Shown: in pieces, positions 44,795-55,960 of the stretch
Layout of the letters: each line of letters opens with the position of its first letter
How positions within the stretch are numbered: the stretch's first letter is position 1
Source: Phanerochaete sordida
Lineage: Eukaryota; Basidiomycota; Agaricomycetes; Polyporales; Phanerochaetaceae
Assembly: GCA_019973155.2 (NCBI GenBank)
Contig: BPQB01000099.1
Coordinates: 46,072 to 110,071, forward strand
Direction: 5' to 3'
DNA: 64,000 bases
Position numbers and translations under genes: made by a program
The notes under the pieces: model-generated
Database searches by the model: none
Told to the model about the DNA's origin: nothing
The model's input: only the letters and a program-made list of their open reading frames with translations

Positions 44795-46277
44795 ATGGCC
44801 CGCTCTATAATTCGGCAAAATTCAGCGGTGGCTTGCGCAAGGAAAATTCTTTTGCCACCGGAAGTGCTATTGCGCGTTCTTCGAGCGGCAATGGACGAAG
44901 TAAATCCCTGGAAGAAACGCGATTATTTGGAACCAAGAACTCTTTCGACTCTCAGCACTGTTTGCAAATATTGGTCCGAGACCGTCAGGCCCCGGCTGTT
45001 CAAATCGCTCACCCTAGATGGGACGGATGATCTCATTGTTCTCAGAAACATAGTCGAGAACTCGCAGTTATCAGCCGTTATGCTATCCGACAAGATTGAA
45101 TGGCTGGAAACACAACACAATGCCATAGCGCCGATTCCTTGGATAGTCCACCTTCACTGGCTCTCATTCCACCTTCCTCAGGCAACAATCATGTGTACTG
45201 TGGCCTATGCTGCGTTAGATACTCCCGCTGCTGACTTTCGTTGCTCTCCATGGCGCGCATTGCCTAGCCTTCCTCCAAGATATCTACGTCTCGAACATTT
45301 GGAACTCCATGGACTGGTCTTTGAAACTACGGCAGAGCTCGTGCGACTGATGCGCAACTTTCAAACATTGCATAGTTGCACATTCAGCCGCCTCACATTT
45401 CGCTTCCCTCTCGCTCCTTCCCCCAGAGTGGTGCGGTACAAATCATCAAATATCTACCGCTGCGAAATCATCGAAAGCTTTACAGTGCCTGTGTACTCCC
45501 TCATCATACTTGCATTTAACATCATCGGAAGCCCAACAGCACCTCCTGTCAATTTGTTCTCAGATTCGTGGTGCACAATTGTCCGCGCCCTAGCAGCCCT
45601 CCCAGAAGGCGCAGCCCACATCGTACAGCGAATAGCGGTACAAAACCATAGCTCAGAATGGAGTAGGTGCTCGTAAATTGCAGGACGCTTGCTCAGCTTA
45701 TAATTGCACAGATCCCCAAATTCGCTACTACGGTTACCACAGTCCGCTTCCTGCCGTAGTCGCCAACATCCCCATTGATGTTCCTGGAAGAGACATTAGC
45801 TTGGTGCAGACTCCTACTGTGCGCAGCGTCGGCCTCATCTTGGACCTGGGACTCGAAAACAGTAAGACCGAGGCCCTGGCATTCACTTCACTAAGCGGAT
45901 TGCAGGCGATCCTGAACATCTCATCTCTTCAAACGGTCTCTGTTAGCTGCTCCGACGATATCACTCAAAATGGGAGGCCTCGCAGCTTCCACAGCTTGGT
46001 GGTCGTCATCTCTTCGATTCTACAACGCCAATCTCTCACAGGGCACCATGAATATGACAAGCTCAGGATACGCCAAAGGGAGTGGGATACAGACGCTCTC
46101 ACAAGAGCCGAGATCTTGGCTGCACCCAGCGAGCTTACTATCGGAGAAAGGACTGTCACTTTGACCGCGGATGAGCGCGCGGGTTGGTTACTCTACTCCA
46201 AGTTCAGATCCAGGTCGAATCAGGAAGATTTCAAGAAAAGACTCCTCTCCAAACGCCTTAGAGATGGGAACACCTAA
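44795..46277 (+). CDS. F-box-like protein E (477 aa, 2 exons)
   Basis: Exons 44795-45662 and 45712-46277 (phase 1). N-terminus LPPEVLLRVLRAAMD followed by VCKYWSETVRPRLFKSLTL has the F-box pattern common in agaricomycete F-box proteins. Landmarks shared with genes F and G: HLHWLS, SPWRALPSLPPRYL, HLELHGLVF, ELVRLMRNF, LIILAFNIIGSP, the intron position, and ILAAPSELTIGERTVTLTADERAGWLL near the C-terminus (given here in part). The frame is open upstream to 44363, but the GCGCATGG context at 44795 and the F-box alignment favour this start. Composition is clearly more AT-rich than the AKRs and the 20-27 kb gene. Confidence 0.8.
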
Positions 46278-47180
46278 GCCCCCTCGGGCGGAGCAGCAAG
46301 GAAGCGGTCACCGACAGTGCAGATCGAAAGCAACGCGGCACGGAGAACGAGGACGGACAAGCATATACGGGCACCGAATAGGACGACGAAAGCGATATTC
46401 TGGGCGAACTCAAGGCACAGGACCAGCCGTGAGGAACCAACCCCGGTGGAAGTCCGTGCAGAGACAAAAGGGCTGCGCACTGGCTATATGGTCGCAAGCT
46501 TAGACCAGGAAATCAGTATGGTGAAGGAGAGGGTAGAGTGGAGGAAACCCTAGGTAGATGAGTTTGACGATCGAAGGATATAGTATGTAAGAACCTCGTC
46601 CGAGGCTACGGATCCTGAATCAGATACAGACAATATTCGCCGCGGGCCTCAATTGGTTCTGCTCTATACTTCCCGGGATTTTGGAATTGCTCATGCGATT
46701 CATCTGACTGCATTCTGGTGCGTGGATCTAGCTCATCGTCACGAGCCCGTCGACCGCGGCCATCGACCAGTTGTATCCCGAAAATCAGTAATGTATTCGG
46801 GACAGAATGAATCACTTAAACGGATACAAAATGCGCTCGCCTCACACACACGCAGATGCGGAAGTCCCCGCAGCCGCTCTCCCTCCGCCGTGATCTTGCT
46901 CAAGTTCGCTCCTCGGCCTCGCGCCGAGCGCACGCTCGCAGTCGTCCCTAGTCTCGTACACAACAGCGGAATCAAGGAATGCCGCACTTCCCAAAACACG
47001 CCGCTTTTAGCACAATCAGAAAACCCATCTGGGCGAGGCACGACGTACGTGTGCAAATCGATGTTGCTCGTGAGCACCGCGGGCGCCTCGCGTTTTTCGT
47101 GTGGCGCACGCGCGTGCGGGAGTGCGCTGGCAGGAGAGGTCCTGCGGCGCGAGTCAGGGGATGGACGCGGCAAGGGCGGA
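46278..47180. other. Convergent intergenic of gene E and gene H
   Basis: About 900 bp, no supported gene. Confidence 0.5.
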
Positions 47181-48614
47181 CTAGGCGTACGGGTGCGCCT
47201 CTGGGTCTTTGATCTTGAGGAGCTGGGTGACTGCGGCGGACGAGGCCATGACGCTGGTCGCATAGGTCGGCATGAGGATAGAACTGGAGGCGAAGTGAGG
47301 ATGGGGTGTACCTTATCGTATTACCTATGCGCAAAATGTCAGACAAATGCAGCGTACGCCCTGTGAACGTACCAGGCAAAATGAAGAAAATCATCATGAT
47401 ATCTACGCCCACATCAGCTCGACCCGCACCCCACTTCACGTACACTCACAGTTCAAATTCAGCCACGCCATAGCCTGCACCCCATCAGCACGCGCACCCC
47501 GCCCCAAAGCGCGCAGACGCACCGTCATCGGGACATTCGTCACACACGTAACGACAAGGTATCCCACGCCCTGCACGCGCAGCGCACGCCCCAGCGGCGC
47601 CCCGCGCGCGGCGTGCTGTGCGCGCAGCGCGCCGACGGTGAACGCGAGGATCGCCGCGTCCCAGAGCACCGCTCACCCCTCTTGTCAGCCAACGCTCAGC
47701 TCGTGGAGAGGGAAGGAAGGACGCACTGTAGAGGTAGAACGCGAGCAGCTCGCGGTGCGCCGTCCCGAAGTCGATCGTGCACGCGCCGAGCGCGGGCTCG
47801 TACACGAGGCCGAAGCCCTGGATGCCTACTGCGCGGCGTCAGCGCGTGTGCGCACAAGCGGAGGGCGGGGCGGGGCGCACGTTCGAGGCAGAAGGCCCAG
47901 TGCGCGAGGCAGAGCGCGATGAGCAGCGTGCGAGCGGGCGTGTGGCCTTTCCAGAGGGCGACGCTGCGGCGCGGCCCGGTCAGCGTTTCGGGCGAGGCGA
48001 GCGGGCGGGGACGTACGCGCGCAGCTGCAGGTTCGTGCTCGCGGACACGAGCGCCATGTTGCCGAGGACCTGCCCGGGGTCAGCGTTGCGCACGTCTCGT
48101 AGGGCAGGCGACGCGCACCGCGAGCGCCGTCACCGAATCTGCGTTGGATGTCAGTCGAGGCGGCGCGGAGCGGGCGCAGGGCGCGGGACGTACGGCTGCC
48201 GGAGGTGTCGCATACGACTTTCATGAGTTCGTCGAGCTGGTTCATCGCGAAGCTATGAGCGGCGTCAGCTGGCGGGGGACTGAAGGTGAGACGTGGCGCG
48301 TACAGCATGATCAGCGTCGTCAGGAGGCAGTACCGCCCGATGAGATAGTTGATCTGCCCTCTCGGTCAGTTGCGCTGCGCCGTGTCGGAAGAAGGCACGC
48401 ACGGTCACAACAGAGAGCTGCAGCCGCCGCGTGAGGAGGCCCCACTCGACGTCCTGAAGTGTAAGGACGAAGTACCATCTGCAACGATCGTCAGCATGTC
48501 TGCGCGCAAGTTCGTTGATGCGACGTACAGGTACATGCCGAGCACGAACACAATCATGCGCTCGAAGATGAATGCGCAGATCTCGACGGTCTCGGGGCTC
48601 TGCCACTCGACCAT
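47181..48614 (-). CDS. Multi-pass membrane protein H (280 aa, 13 exons)
   Basis: Exons 48614-48535, 48478-48403, 48353-48304, 48252-48194, 48138-48119, 48069-48017, 47963-47881, 47828-47727, 47671-47523, 47474-47450, 47402-47373, 47324-47312 and 47283-47181; all in phase. Start MVEWQSPE and WYFVLTLQDVEWGLLT match the opening of a large agaricomycete family of unnamed integral membrane proteins. About seven hydrophobic segments follow: FERMIVFVLGIWYFVL, YLIGRYCLLTTLIML, LAVLGNMALVSAS, LLIALCLAHWAFCL, LYTVLWDAAILAFTV, YLVVTCVTNVPM and IMMIFFILPGNTISSILM. LGNM, ASTNL and LALW-type (here VALWK) positions are characteristic. Exon 12 is 13 nt, exon 5 is 20 nt. The acceptor of exon 9 (GGTGAG) is atypical. 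Role unknown; a plasma-membrane receptor-like or transporter function is only a guess. Confidence 0.78.
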
Positions 48615-49239
48615 CGCGCGTCGTCCCGCGCGCCTTGCGCTTGCTGTAAGTTAGTCGTACGCGCGAAGGCAGCCAACAGAGCAGCCAAGGCGCGATTACG
48701 CCCCGTTCGATCCGCGCGGAAGGCAGATATACGCCTCCGCGCCCGACAAGCCCGCACGGCCCCGGCACGGCCCACCGCGCATCCCATCATCCCTTCCCGA
48801 GCATCCGCAGCCATCACAATGCGCAGACGAACATGAGAAAGCAAAACCCAGCACAGAACGTCCCGCTCCGCACAAGTCCACACTCGCCACCGGACGCTGC
48901 AGGGCCCCCCTCCATCGCAACCGGCCGCGGCCCGCGCGCGCCCCTGCGTTCCCGCGCATTGAGTGTAGATGCGGCACACACATTGAGTTGGTGCAGCCCG
49001 TTCCCAGCGTGTGCGTCTCCCACGCTATTCCTGGCGGTGCGCGCGTCACGGGGCTGCAGCCTCTCCCGCGTTCGCGCGACGGACCGCGTATGTGCTGCGC
49101 GCGAAGAAGGGAATGGTGGAGCGCGCGCGTCCGCATGACGACCGGGACGCAGCGGGCGTGGCGGCCGCGCAGAGGTCGCTGCGATGCGTGCAGTGTACTT
49201 GGCTATGGCGCATATTGCACCGGGCGATGACGTCGCTGC
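48615..49239. other. Intergenic upstream of gene H
   Basis: Promoter region of gene H, no other gene supported. Confidence 0.5.
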
Positions 49240-49470
49240 GTGTACTTTGTTCGTGCATCTGCGGCACGAGGCAGGTACAGGTCGATGAAGACGATGTGGG
49301 TCGCGTCGAGCTATTTTTCGAGCGACTGATGGACACCGTCGAGGTCAGTCCGGGCGTCCAGCCCAAATTTCTGTGGGGGGGGGGGGTCCGACGTACTCGA
49401 ATTGTGTGGTGACAAAAACGGGATTGTATGACATCTAACTCTGGCAAATGGCATTCACGACCTGCATACT
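49240..49470 (-). pseudogene. Relic of aldo-keto reductase exons 5-6
   Basis: The minus strand shows a CTGACAGCAGTATGCAG acceptor like that before AKR4 exon 5, then NAICQS*MSYNPVFVTTQ (compare [18 protein letters not shown]) and, past a G-rich run, DLDGVHQSLEK*LDATH with FIDLYL (compare [21 protein letters not shown], shown in part). Two stops, small indels and no other exons. The homopolymer of about twelve G at 49375-49387 lies inside it. Confidence 0.75.
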
Positions 49471-49559
49471 GCTGTCAGACAAACGGCGCACCTATATCGA
49501 GATATCGAAGAACATACCATCTCTAGGGGCTTACTACACGCGCCACGGGCTGCCGATGA

Positions 49560-50610
49560 GCAGAACAAAAGCCCTCTGGCTCCGAAGGCCACGCGCTGCG
49601 TCCCAGGGCCGACACGAGCGTACGCAGAGAATGATCTCGCACACTCGCCCACCTCCAGCGCGCCCAGATCCAGCTCTCCCCTGGGCGTCGCGCGAGCCCG
49701 TCGATACCAAGGCAGCACCGGGCCGAGGTACATATCGCGCACATCCCAAAAAACGGAGGTGCGCCCCGCCGCCGCGCCTGCCACCCGCGCGACGCTCCGA
49801 GTTCGCACCGCGGAGCACTGCTCAGAGCCTAGAACTCCGACAGCTATCGTCTCTACGCACCCCCACAGATCCCGCCAGAGCCAGCGCCGCCAGCTCCCGG
49901 CATCCGTTCGCCACCAGCCAGCACGTAAGCGGCCAGCGCCGTCGCGGGGCACAGCGTACGGGTACGCGCCCGCGCAAGGCCGTGGTGCGCGGTGCGGGTG
50001 ACGCAACCCCTGGGCGGACGCTAGTGAATCCGGTACTCCGCCGGGCGGTGCGCGCCGCGGACGCAGCCGCAAGGGCCGAGCGCGGTGCGCGGGCAGGATG
50101 GGGCCTCGCAGCGCGGCGCGGTGCGTGGGCGAGACGCGCTGCGGGGGCTGGAGCAAGGATAGGGGCGCTGTGGGACGGCGAGGAAGACGAAGTTAGGCAG
50201 GGAGCGCGTCGGCGGGGCGGCTGCGTGCTCGGGGCTGTGCACTCGGGCGACGGACGGGCGTCGGGTGTGGCGTTATGCTCCACCAAAGCGTCGGCAATGC
50301 ACGCCTGCAAGTCACACCGCGGCCGCATCCGCGCCGACCGCCATCTCGCCGCCCACCTCCGCCCGCTGCTCGGGCGAGCCAGGCTTCTGCAGATCCCGAC
50401 GGCGGTCTGCAACCACAACCGTCCAGCCGCCGACCGACGCAAGCCTCAGGGAGACGTGAGGTCGGCAACGCGGACCCCGAGCGCGCCGCCGAGGCCAACG
50501 CGCACGTCGCCAGCCGTGTCATATAGCACGAGCCTTGCCGCACGCACGTCCTCGCGAGCTTGCAATCGAAACCGCAGACCAGTGCGCCGCATGTGAGCTC
50601 CTCGGAGTCC
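49560..50610 (-). repeat. Dispersed repeat, copy 1
   Basis: Aligns in patches with 55140-55960: an ACACGGCTGGCGACGTGCGCG block at the right end, a CTCTGGCGGGATCT/CTCTGGCGAGATTT block in the middle, and a GTGCGAACTC..GCGTCGCGCG block further left, in the same order and orientation. Frames inside are Arg/Ala-rich and differ between copies, so it is not obviously a gene; it may be a decayed element or dead gene family. Confidence 0.5.
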
Positions 50611-50614
50611 TGAG

Positions 50615-50690
50615 ATTACGTAAGGTGCGGACCCCGAGAGTGCTGCCGTTGCGGGGTCCGCGCGACGTCTGCATGCTTGTCCACGACGAG
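50615..50690 (+). repeat. Hairpin-bearing dispersed repeat, copy 2
   Basis: TTACGTAA followed by a perfect 8-bp inverted repeat GGACCCCG/CGGGGTCC around a 15-nt loop, then GCGCGACGTC and ATGCTTGTCCAC as in the copy at 42335. Confidence 0.65.
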
Positions 50691-51651
50691 TACGCATGTC
50701 TTGGCTGCTGAGCCCCACGGCCGTGCTTCGAAAGTAAGAGCAAGCGGCGATCTGACCTACGAACATATCGGATATTGGTTCAGGATGTCTACATCAAGTC
50801 TACATCGTACCGAGAGGACAGGCGAACCTACGAGTAGGGCACGAGGTCCGTGATCGTCGCAGCCAGGTATATGCGGAAACTGATGGCCACTGTCTGCTAC
50901 TAGGACAGAGCCCTGCAAAAAGCGACGAGTGGGCTCTGCAATGCTGTACGGCGTTCTGTGGAGCTGCAACTAACAGTATGGATCATTCTGGACCACGCCG
51001 TGGTACACCTTATCGCTCGGACCGTGCTGTATGTCATTCGGTGCGCTCGTTCTGCGACGTGGTTGAATTGATAAAGTCATCCTGTGCATCGATCTTATGT
51101 ATGGCTTGGTTCTGTGCTGGCGAGCAGCGCAGAGTCGCAGGTCGTCTCAGAGCACCACTCGACGTACAGATAACGCGGTAAGCACATCATCGCCGTCGTC
51201 TTTCTCGTCACAATCATATGCTCACTATAGTACTTCGAACTACCATAGAGATAGCTTAGCGAGTACTGGGAGATATCACCTATCCCGTACTAGCTGCAAT
51301 TAGCTCGATCTTTGTGATTTGAGCTCGATGGTTCGTGTACACCCCAACAGCTCCCAATGATAATACCATTTCTTCACAGCCGAAAGACTCTGCGCCTGTG
51401 TTCAGCCGCGCGGCGGTCGGGTAAGTAGTCGACCTGCAGCCAATCGTCCAGTAGACGAGAACGCACTCGCAAGGGCGGTGCACGATGCACAGGGCGAGGC
51501 TGGGCGAGGCGCTGCCAGGCACTGCCAGGCAGGCATCACTTGGAACCGCGAATCGCGGAGAGGCAAACCCTCTTACATCGAAGCAGCGGAGATGAATGCT
51601 GCGGCCGCTGTATTGAAATCTTGGGCTGCTGATTGCGGCGGCGGGCGGAGA
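50691..51651. other. Intergenic
   Basis: No supported gene before the promoter of gene F. Confidence 0.45.
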
Positions 51652-51658
51652 TATATAA
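51652..51658 (+). promoter_or_regulatory. TATA box of gene F
   Basis: GATATATAACG about 180 bp before the chosen start of gene F. Confidence 0.55.
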
Positions 51659-51834
51659 CGTGTTGCAGCCATGCCAGGAGCTCTTTCCTTTCGCCCCGCT
51701 GCCCGCTGCCTGTTACACACCGCGACACCTACATATCGCTCCTATTCTTCTCCCTCGCCTGCGTTACGAAAGCCTCGTATTGGAAGACGTCAATACGCCC
51801 ATCATATACCGTGGTCTGCGTCGAACTGGGCCCT

Positions 51835-53694
51835 ATGCTGCCACGCCGAATCCATCACTCTGCAGAGCAGCGGGTATCGACGCAGCGCATAACCTCCAAG
51901 CTGCATCTCTCCACCGTTCCTGAGTCATATCGCAGCGCTTTTGAGCCCCCGGTCTTTACGGCTGGAGCCGTCGGGCTGAGCCCTCTGCCGGACTCCTCAA
52001 GTGCCCATTGGCCAGTTCATGTACAGTCCGCTCAGCTGAGCCCGGACGATTATGTACGGCTTCAAGATGCACAATTCATGCGCTTGCCGCTTTCCCCTCT
52101 CCCAGATTCGTATCTTGGCACTCTCAAACAACCATCTTCGTCATCTGCACATTGTGCAAGGGGAGCTGATTTGCCGACTGAATTACTCTTGCATATCGTT
52201 CAAATTGTAGCAAGCGAGATACCTTGGTTAACGTATCAGGCTATACCGGAAAATTACATTGGCAAGAGGGTACCAAGAGGTCTTGTGCCTCTTGGCTGTG
52301 TGTGCAAATCTTGGCTGAACATCATTAGGCCAGACCTGTTCAGAAGCATCGTACTGACGGATACGGATGATATAAAGTTCCTCAGGGCCATAGTGGAGCG
52401 CTCACAGTCATCAACATGCTCGCTAGTGGACGAAATTAGGACACTGTTTTACAGGCACGATACCACGGATCCTGGCCCTTGGCTAGGTCACCTCCACTGG
52501 CTTTCGAATCATATCAATGCTTATATATCCTGTGATATTTCCACCCCTGAAAACCATTTCTCCCCTGTCGCTCCCCATTACTTGCCATTTCGCGCATTAC
52601 CCACATTTCCGCCACAATATCTGCAGATCAATGAGCTCAAAATGGACGAGTTGGTCTTTGCAAACATTGACGAACTTGTCCGGCTGATGCGCAGCTTTCC
52701 ATCTCCAGAATATTATAATTTTACCTGTCTCAGATTTCTGGACCCATCGCCGCCGGCTCTTGCTAGAAACCTGCAGAAGTCGAGCTCATTGACAATCAAT
52801 TGCATCTTCCATGATTGTCATTCTTCGGCACCAGTGTATGCCCTAATAATTCTTGGCTTCAACATTGTTGGCAGCGCACATGCACATCCTGTGAACCTAG
52901 CCCAAAATGTGTGGAAGACAGCTCTTTTTGCATTAGCATCTGTTATCGAGGACTATAAAACAGATCTGTGCATGGGGGTAGATCTTAATGAACCATTGGG
53001 TAAGTGCTTATATATTGCTCAGATCACTGCTGTTCTCAACAGGTACGCAGTTTACATGATTAGGGTCGGCGTCCTTGACCATCGATCTTTGAATATAAGG
53101 ATTGAAGTCGATCTTGCCGCTTGGGATGTTCAACCGCCACAGCCTGCTTCTCTCAGCCGGATTAATCTATCAAGTGATGAGTGGTGGGAACATTTACCAT
53201 CAGACACCTTGAAATTGGTTTTCGGCCTTCCATCTGTTAAAACACTGTCGATTTCGTGCCCCTGGGATTCATACGATGGCATTCCAAGCAATCGATATGA
53301 CGCCTTGATTACCATCATATCCTCTATCTTGCAAGAATCATTACCCTTAGAGGCTTATGGTCCTAAAAGGCTTGTATTTGGAACAGAGCGTAATAGACCC
53401 GAGAATATCTCCCTCACAATGGCGAATATCTTAGCTGCGCCCCATGAGATCACGATAAGTGATAGGACCATTGCCTTGACTCCTGAGGAAAGGGCTGCCT
53501 GGCTGCTGTGCCCCTTTTTCAACAGTGACAGAGAGGCGCCCCAGGTGACACTCTTTGACCGCGTCAAGGAAGATCTCAAAAAACTTTCAGAGTTCCGACA
53601 AGCCCGAAAGCGCGCAGAAAGAATGTACACCACATCTGCCAGCAGCACAGAGGCTGACAGCGAGGACAGCGACGATGCCTGGAGCGAAAGCTAG
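51835..53694 (+). CDS. F-box-like protein F (602 aa, 2 exons)
   Basis: Exons 51835-52999 and 53051-53694, phase 1, matching the intron of genes E and G; the intron (GTAAGT ... GTACGCAG) is 51 nt without a stop, so the unspliced frame is also open. F-box-like segment LPTELLLHIVQIVASE and VCKSWLNIIRPDLFRSIVL near residue ~120-180. Landmarks: GHLHWLS, LPFRALPTFPPQYL, ELVRLMRSF, LIILGFNIVGSAHAHPVNL, ILAAPHEITISDRTIALTPE (part), then a charged coiled-coil tail and a Ser/Glu/Asp-rich end. The N-terminal ~110 residues ahead of the F-box are not shared with E or G. Start could be 51835 or the later ATG at 52078; the TATA position favours the former. Confidence 0.75.
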   Translation: MLPRRIHHSAEQRVSTQRITSKLHLSTVPESYRSAFEPPVFTAGAVGLSPLPDSSSAHWPVHVQSAQLSPDDYVRLQDAQFMRLPLSPLPDSYLGTLKQPSSSSAHCARGADLPTELLLHIVQIVASEIPWLTYQAIPENYIGKRVPRGLVPLGCVCKSWLNIIRPDLFRSIVLTDTDDIKFLRAIVERSQSSTCSLVDEIRTLFYRHDTTDPGPWLGHLHWLSNHINAYISCDISTPENHFSPVAPHYLPFRALPTFPPQYLQINELKMDELVFANIDELVRLMRSFPSPEYYNFTCLRFLDPSPPALARNLQKSSSLTINCIFHDCHSSAPVYALIILGFNIVGSAHAHPVNLAQNVWKTALFALASVIEDYKTDLCMGVDLNEPLGKCLYIAQITAVLNRYAVYMIRVGVLDHRSLNIRIEVDLAAWDVQPPQPASLSRINLSSDEWWEHLPSDTLKLVFGLPSVKTLSISCPWDSYDGIPSNRYDALITIISSILQESLPLEAYGPKRLVFGTERNRPENISLTMANILAAPHEITISDRTIALTPEERAAWLLCPFFNSDREAPQVTLFDRVKEDLKKLSEFRQARKRAERMYTTSASSTEADSEDSDDAWSES

Positions 53695-54184
53695 GATGAT
53701 AGTGAGCAGGAGGAAGAGAGGAAGGGAGATGGACGGAACGCTGGCGTCGAGTGCTGAGACAAGGACGAGAGCGAGGAAACGGTCTACGAGCAGGGCGCAA
53801 ACTAGGACGTTGTCGAGGACTACGCGTAGTCCAAGTGCCAGGGCCGGGTGAGCAAGACCCGTGTCTTCAGCCAGAGGCAGTCGCTTCACGGCTATGCAAT
53901 CATCAACGAAGAGAGGAGGATGCGCCTGAAACGCGGGATATCGTCGTGTCCTTGGTAGCCTGGAGTGGACTAGAACTTGTTTATATCGACTGGACTCTGA
54001 CGCAGATGTTTATCTTTTCCCTTTTGCGATCCTCGCGATTTCGAGTTCGTTTTACTCATTTATTTCTTTAGCACTTGTACCGTGCCTGTATCACAGACTT
54101 TGCCATTTATCTAGATTTCGAACGCAAGTGCGAAGTGCTCTGCATAGAGATATCTTGGATATATCTGAGCGAAGGCGGTCTCTG
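53695..54184. other. 3' flank of gene F
   Basis: No gene supported. Confidence 0.5.
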
Positions 54185-54485
54185 AAGATGTTTGCAGGAA
54201 ACCTGCTCGACACAGCAGGGCCCTGCGCACGGCGAGCAGTGCTTCGTGGTTCGAACTCAGGCGTCGCGCGGCCGCGAGGGGCACCTCCGTTCGCGGCGCA
54301 GCAATGGCGATCTTGCTGTACACGCGCCTGTGCGTACACGCGCGCCGCCTCGCGTCGAGGCACACCGGTTCGGGGTCGTATACACGCGGGGCCCTCATCC
54401 GCGTCGATTTTTGATCTGAGCTTCGTAGGTGATAATGCTGCGTGGTGCGCTGCCGAAGCCCGTGCTTGCTGCGCTGCTACGTATA
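54185..54485 (+). repeat. Dispersed repeat, inverted copy
   Basis: Reads on the plus strand what 55140-55475 reads on the minus strand: AGATG(T/C)TTGCAGGA, GAACTCAGGCGTCGCGCGG, CCGCGAGGGGC, CGCCTGTGCGTACACGCG, ACGCGGGGCCCTC(A/G)TC and CCCGTGCTTGC, in order with about 300 bp total length. The pair forms an imperfect inverted repeat with a ~650-bp centre. Confidence 0.75.
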
Positions 54486-54619
54486 CCTCACGTCGTGTCG
54501 GACGGCATACACAGGTACTAGATCGTCGAGATTTTGGGTGCACGCGGCGCGCCGCCCTCTGTGTCCCGCGGGCATGTCCTTATTCCGGGTCGAGATGTAC
54601 AGTGGCGCGTCCCACCTCG

Positions 54620-54715
54620 TCTCCGATACCGTTATGGTACCAGCTGTATGCCGCAATCCTCTCAAGCGCGCCCGGCCTGGATGGGAGCAAAAGGGCTTCT
54701 GTTTAAATCAGTCTC
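54620..54715 (+). pseudogene. Possible relic of a triple-module 'a' segment
   Basis: A single frame reads ARPAWMGAKGLLFK, reminiscent of GEPDPTGAKKSLY. Only ~14 positions are comparable. It is listed because it would sit convergent to AKR5, repeating the AKR3/C and D/AKR4 arrangement. Weak. Confidence 0.25.
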
Positions 54716-55139
54716 CTCCCCGGAGCGGAGCGAAGGGATTTCTTGTTTATTTAGACTAGACTGCGTGCATTCCGTTAGATCGCCGCCCATCCATCTGGTA
54801 GCACAGAGAGGTGCGGGACTAGAGGCGACGGACAGTGCGTAGGCTGTAGCCTTTATGCCTGAATGGCCCGTTGTACGCAGTATCTTGTCGTACGGCGGCG
54901 CCGTTCTAGTTCATACTCGTCAGCAAACAATTGCCATAGGAACGCCGCCATGGACCCAACGCCCACGCAGGACGAGCGCCGACGCGCAAGTGCCCTGCAT
55001 AACCACAGAGGTATAGAGCAACCCCAGACCCTGAGAGCGCGACGAGAGGTGCACCGCACGCATGCCGACGGAGACGTCACGTCAGCATCGCGGCGCCCAG
55101 GCACGCAGCCCGGGGCCGACGCGCACGTCGTGAACTATA

Positions 55140-55960
55140 AGCAGCAGCGCGGCAAGCACGGGCATCTGCAGCGCACCACACGACATCCAGCACCTGCGCG
55201 CCTCAGGTCACAAATCGACGCAGACGAGGGCCCCGCGTGATACACGCCCGGCCCGACGGCGCAGCACGTGTCCAGCCGGCAGATGCGTCGGCGCATCGAG
55301 CGCAATACAGCGTAGAACGATACGTCGCACCGCGTGTACGCACAGGCGTGTGCCAAGCACAATCTCCATCGCGGCGCCACAAACGGCGGCGCCCCTCGCG
55401 GCCGCGCGACGCCTGAGTTCGCCCCACGACGCACTGCCCGCCGTGCCGACGCAAGGATCCTGCAAGCATCTGCAGGGGCCGCGATGCCCTCTCCACGTCT
55501 CCGTGCACCACAGACCAGCCCCCGCACGACGCCTCGCCACGCCTCGCCACGCCCCGCAAAATCTCGCCAGAGCCAGCGCGGCACGCTCCCGGCCTCCGTG
55601 CGCCTTCGTGCACCGCCGGTCAGCATGCCAGCGCCGCTTCGGGCGCGCATGCGCACTTGGGGAAGGCGTGCGTCCCGCGCGACCGTAGCCTGCTGCGCAC
55701 CGCGCCCGCCGCCGCCTGCGAGGATGCGGTGTCTTGCGCCGGGCGACGCGCGACGCGCGGAGCAGACCGACAGCGACGATGGGCGCGCCGTGGGGGGACC
55801 GGAAGGACGACGCTAGGGGAGCGCGTCCAAGCAGCGCCTCGCGCACGTCGCCAGCCGTGTTATAGTGCCACGAGCCGCTGCAGCGCACCGCCGCACGCGT
55901 GCGCGAGTCTACAATCTAGATCGAACGAAGACCAGTACTTGCGCCGCATATATGCGCTCC
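55140..55960 (-). repeat. Dispersed repeat, copy 2
   Basis: Longest clear copy. Shares its left ~330 bp in inverted form with 54185-54485 and extends rightwards with blocks shared with 49560-50610, ending near an AGACCAGT..GCGCCGCAT..T motif present at both right ends (50580 and 55930). Confidence 0.6.

Noticed and set aside
49448..50596. 382-codon plus-strand open frame
   Set aside because: Lies in the dispersed repeat, and the corresponding frame is not kept in the other copies, so it is more likely GC-driven than coding.
53000..53042. 43-bp intron (GTAAGT to CAACAG) in gene F
   Set aside because: Removing it would put a stop six codons later; the acceptor eight bases downstream (53050) restores the phase used in genes E and G.
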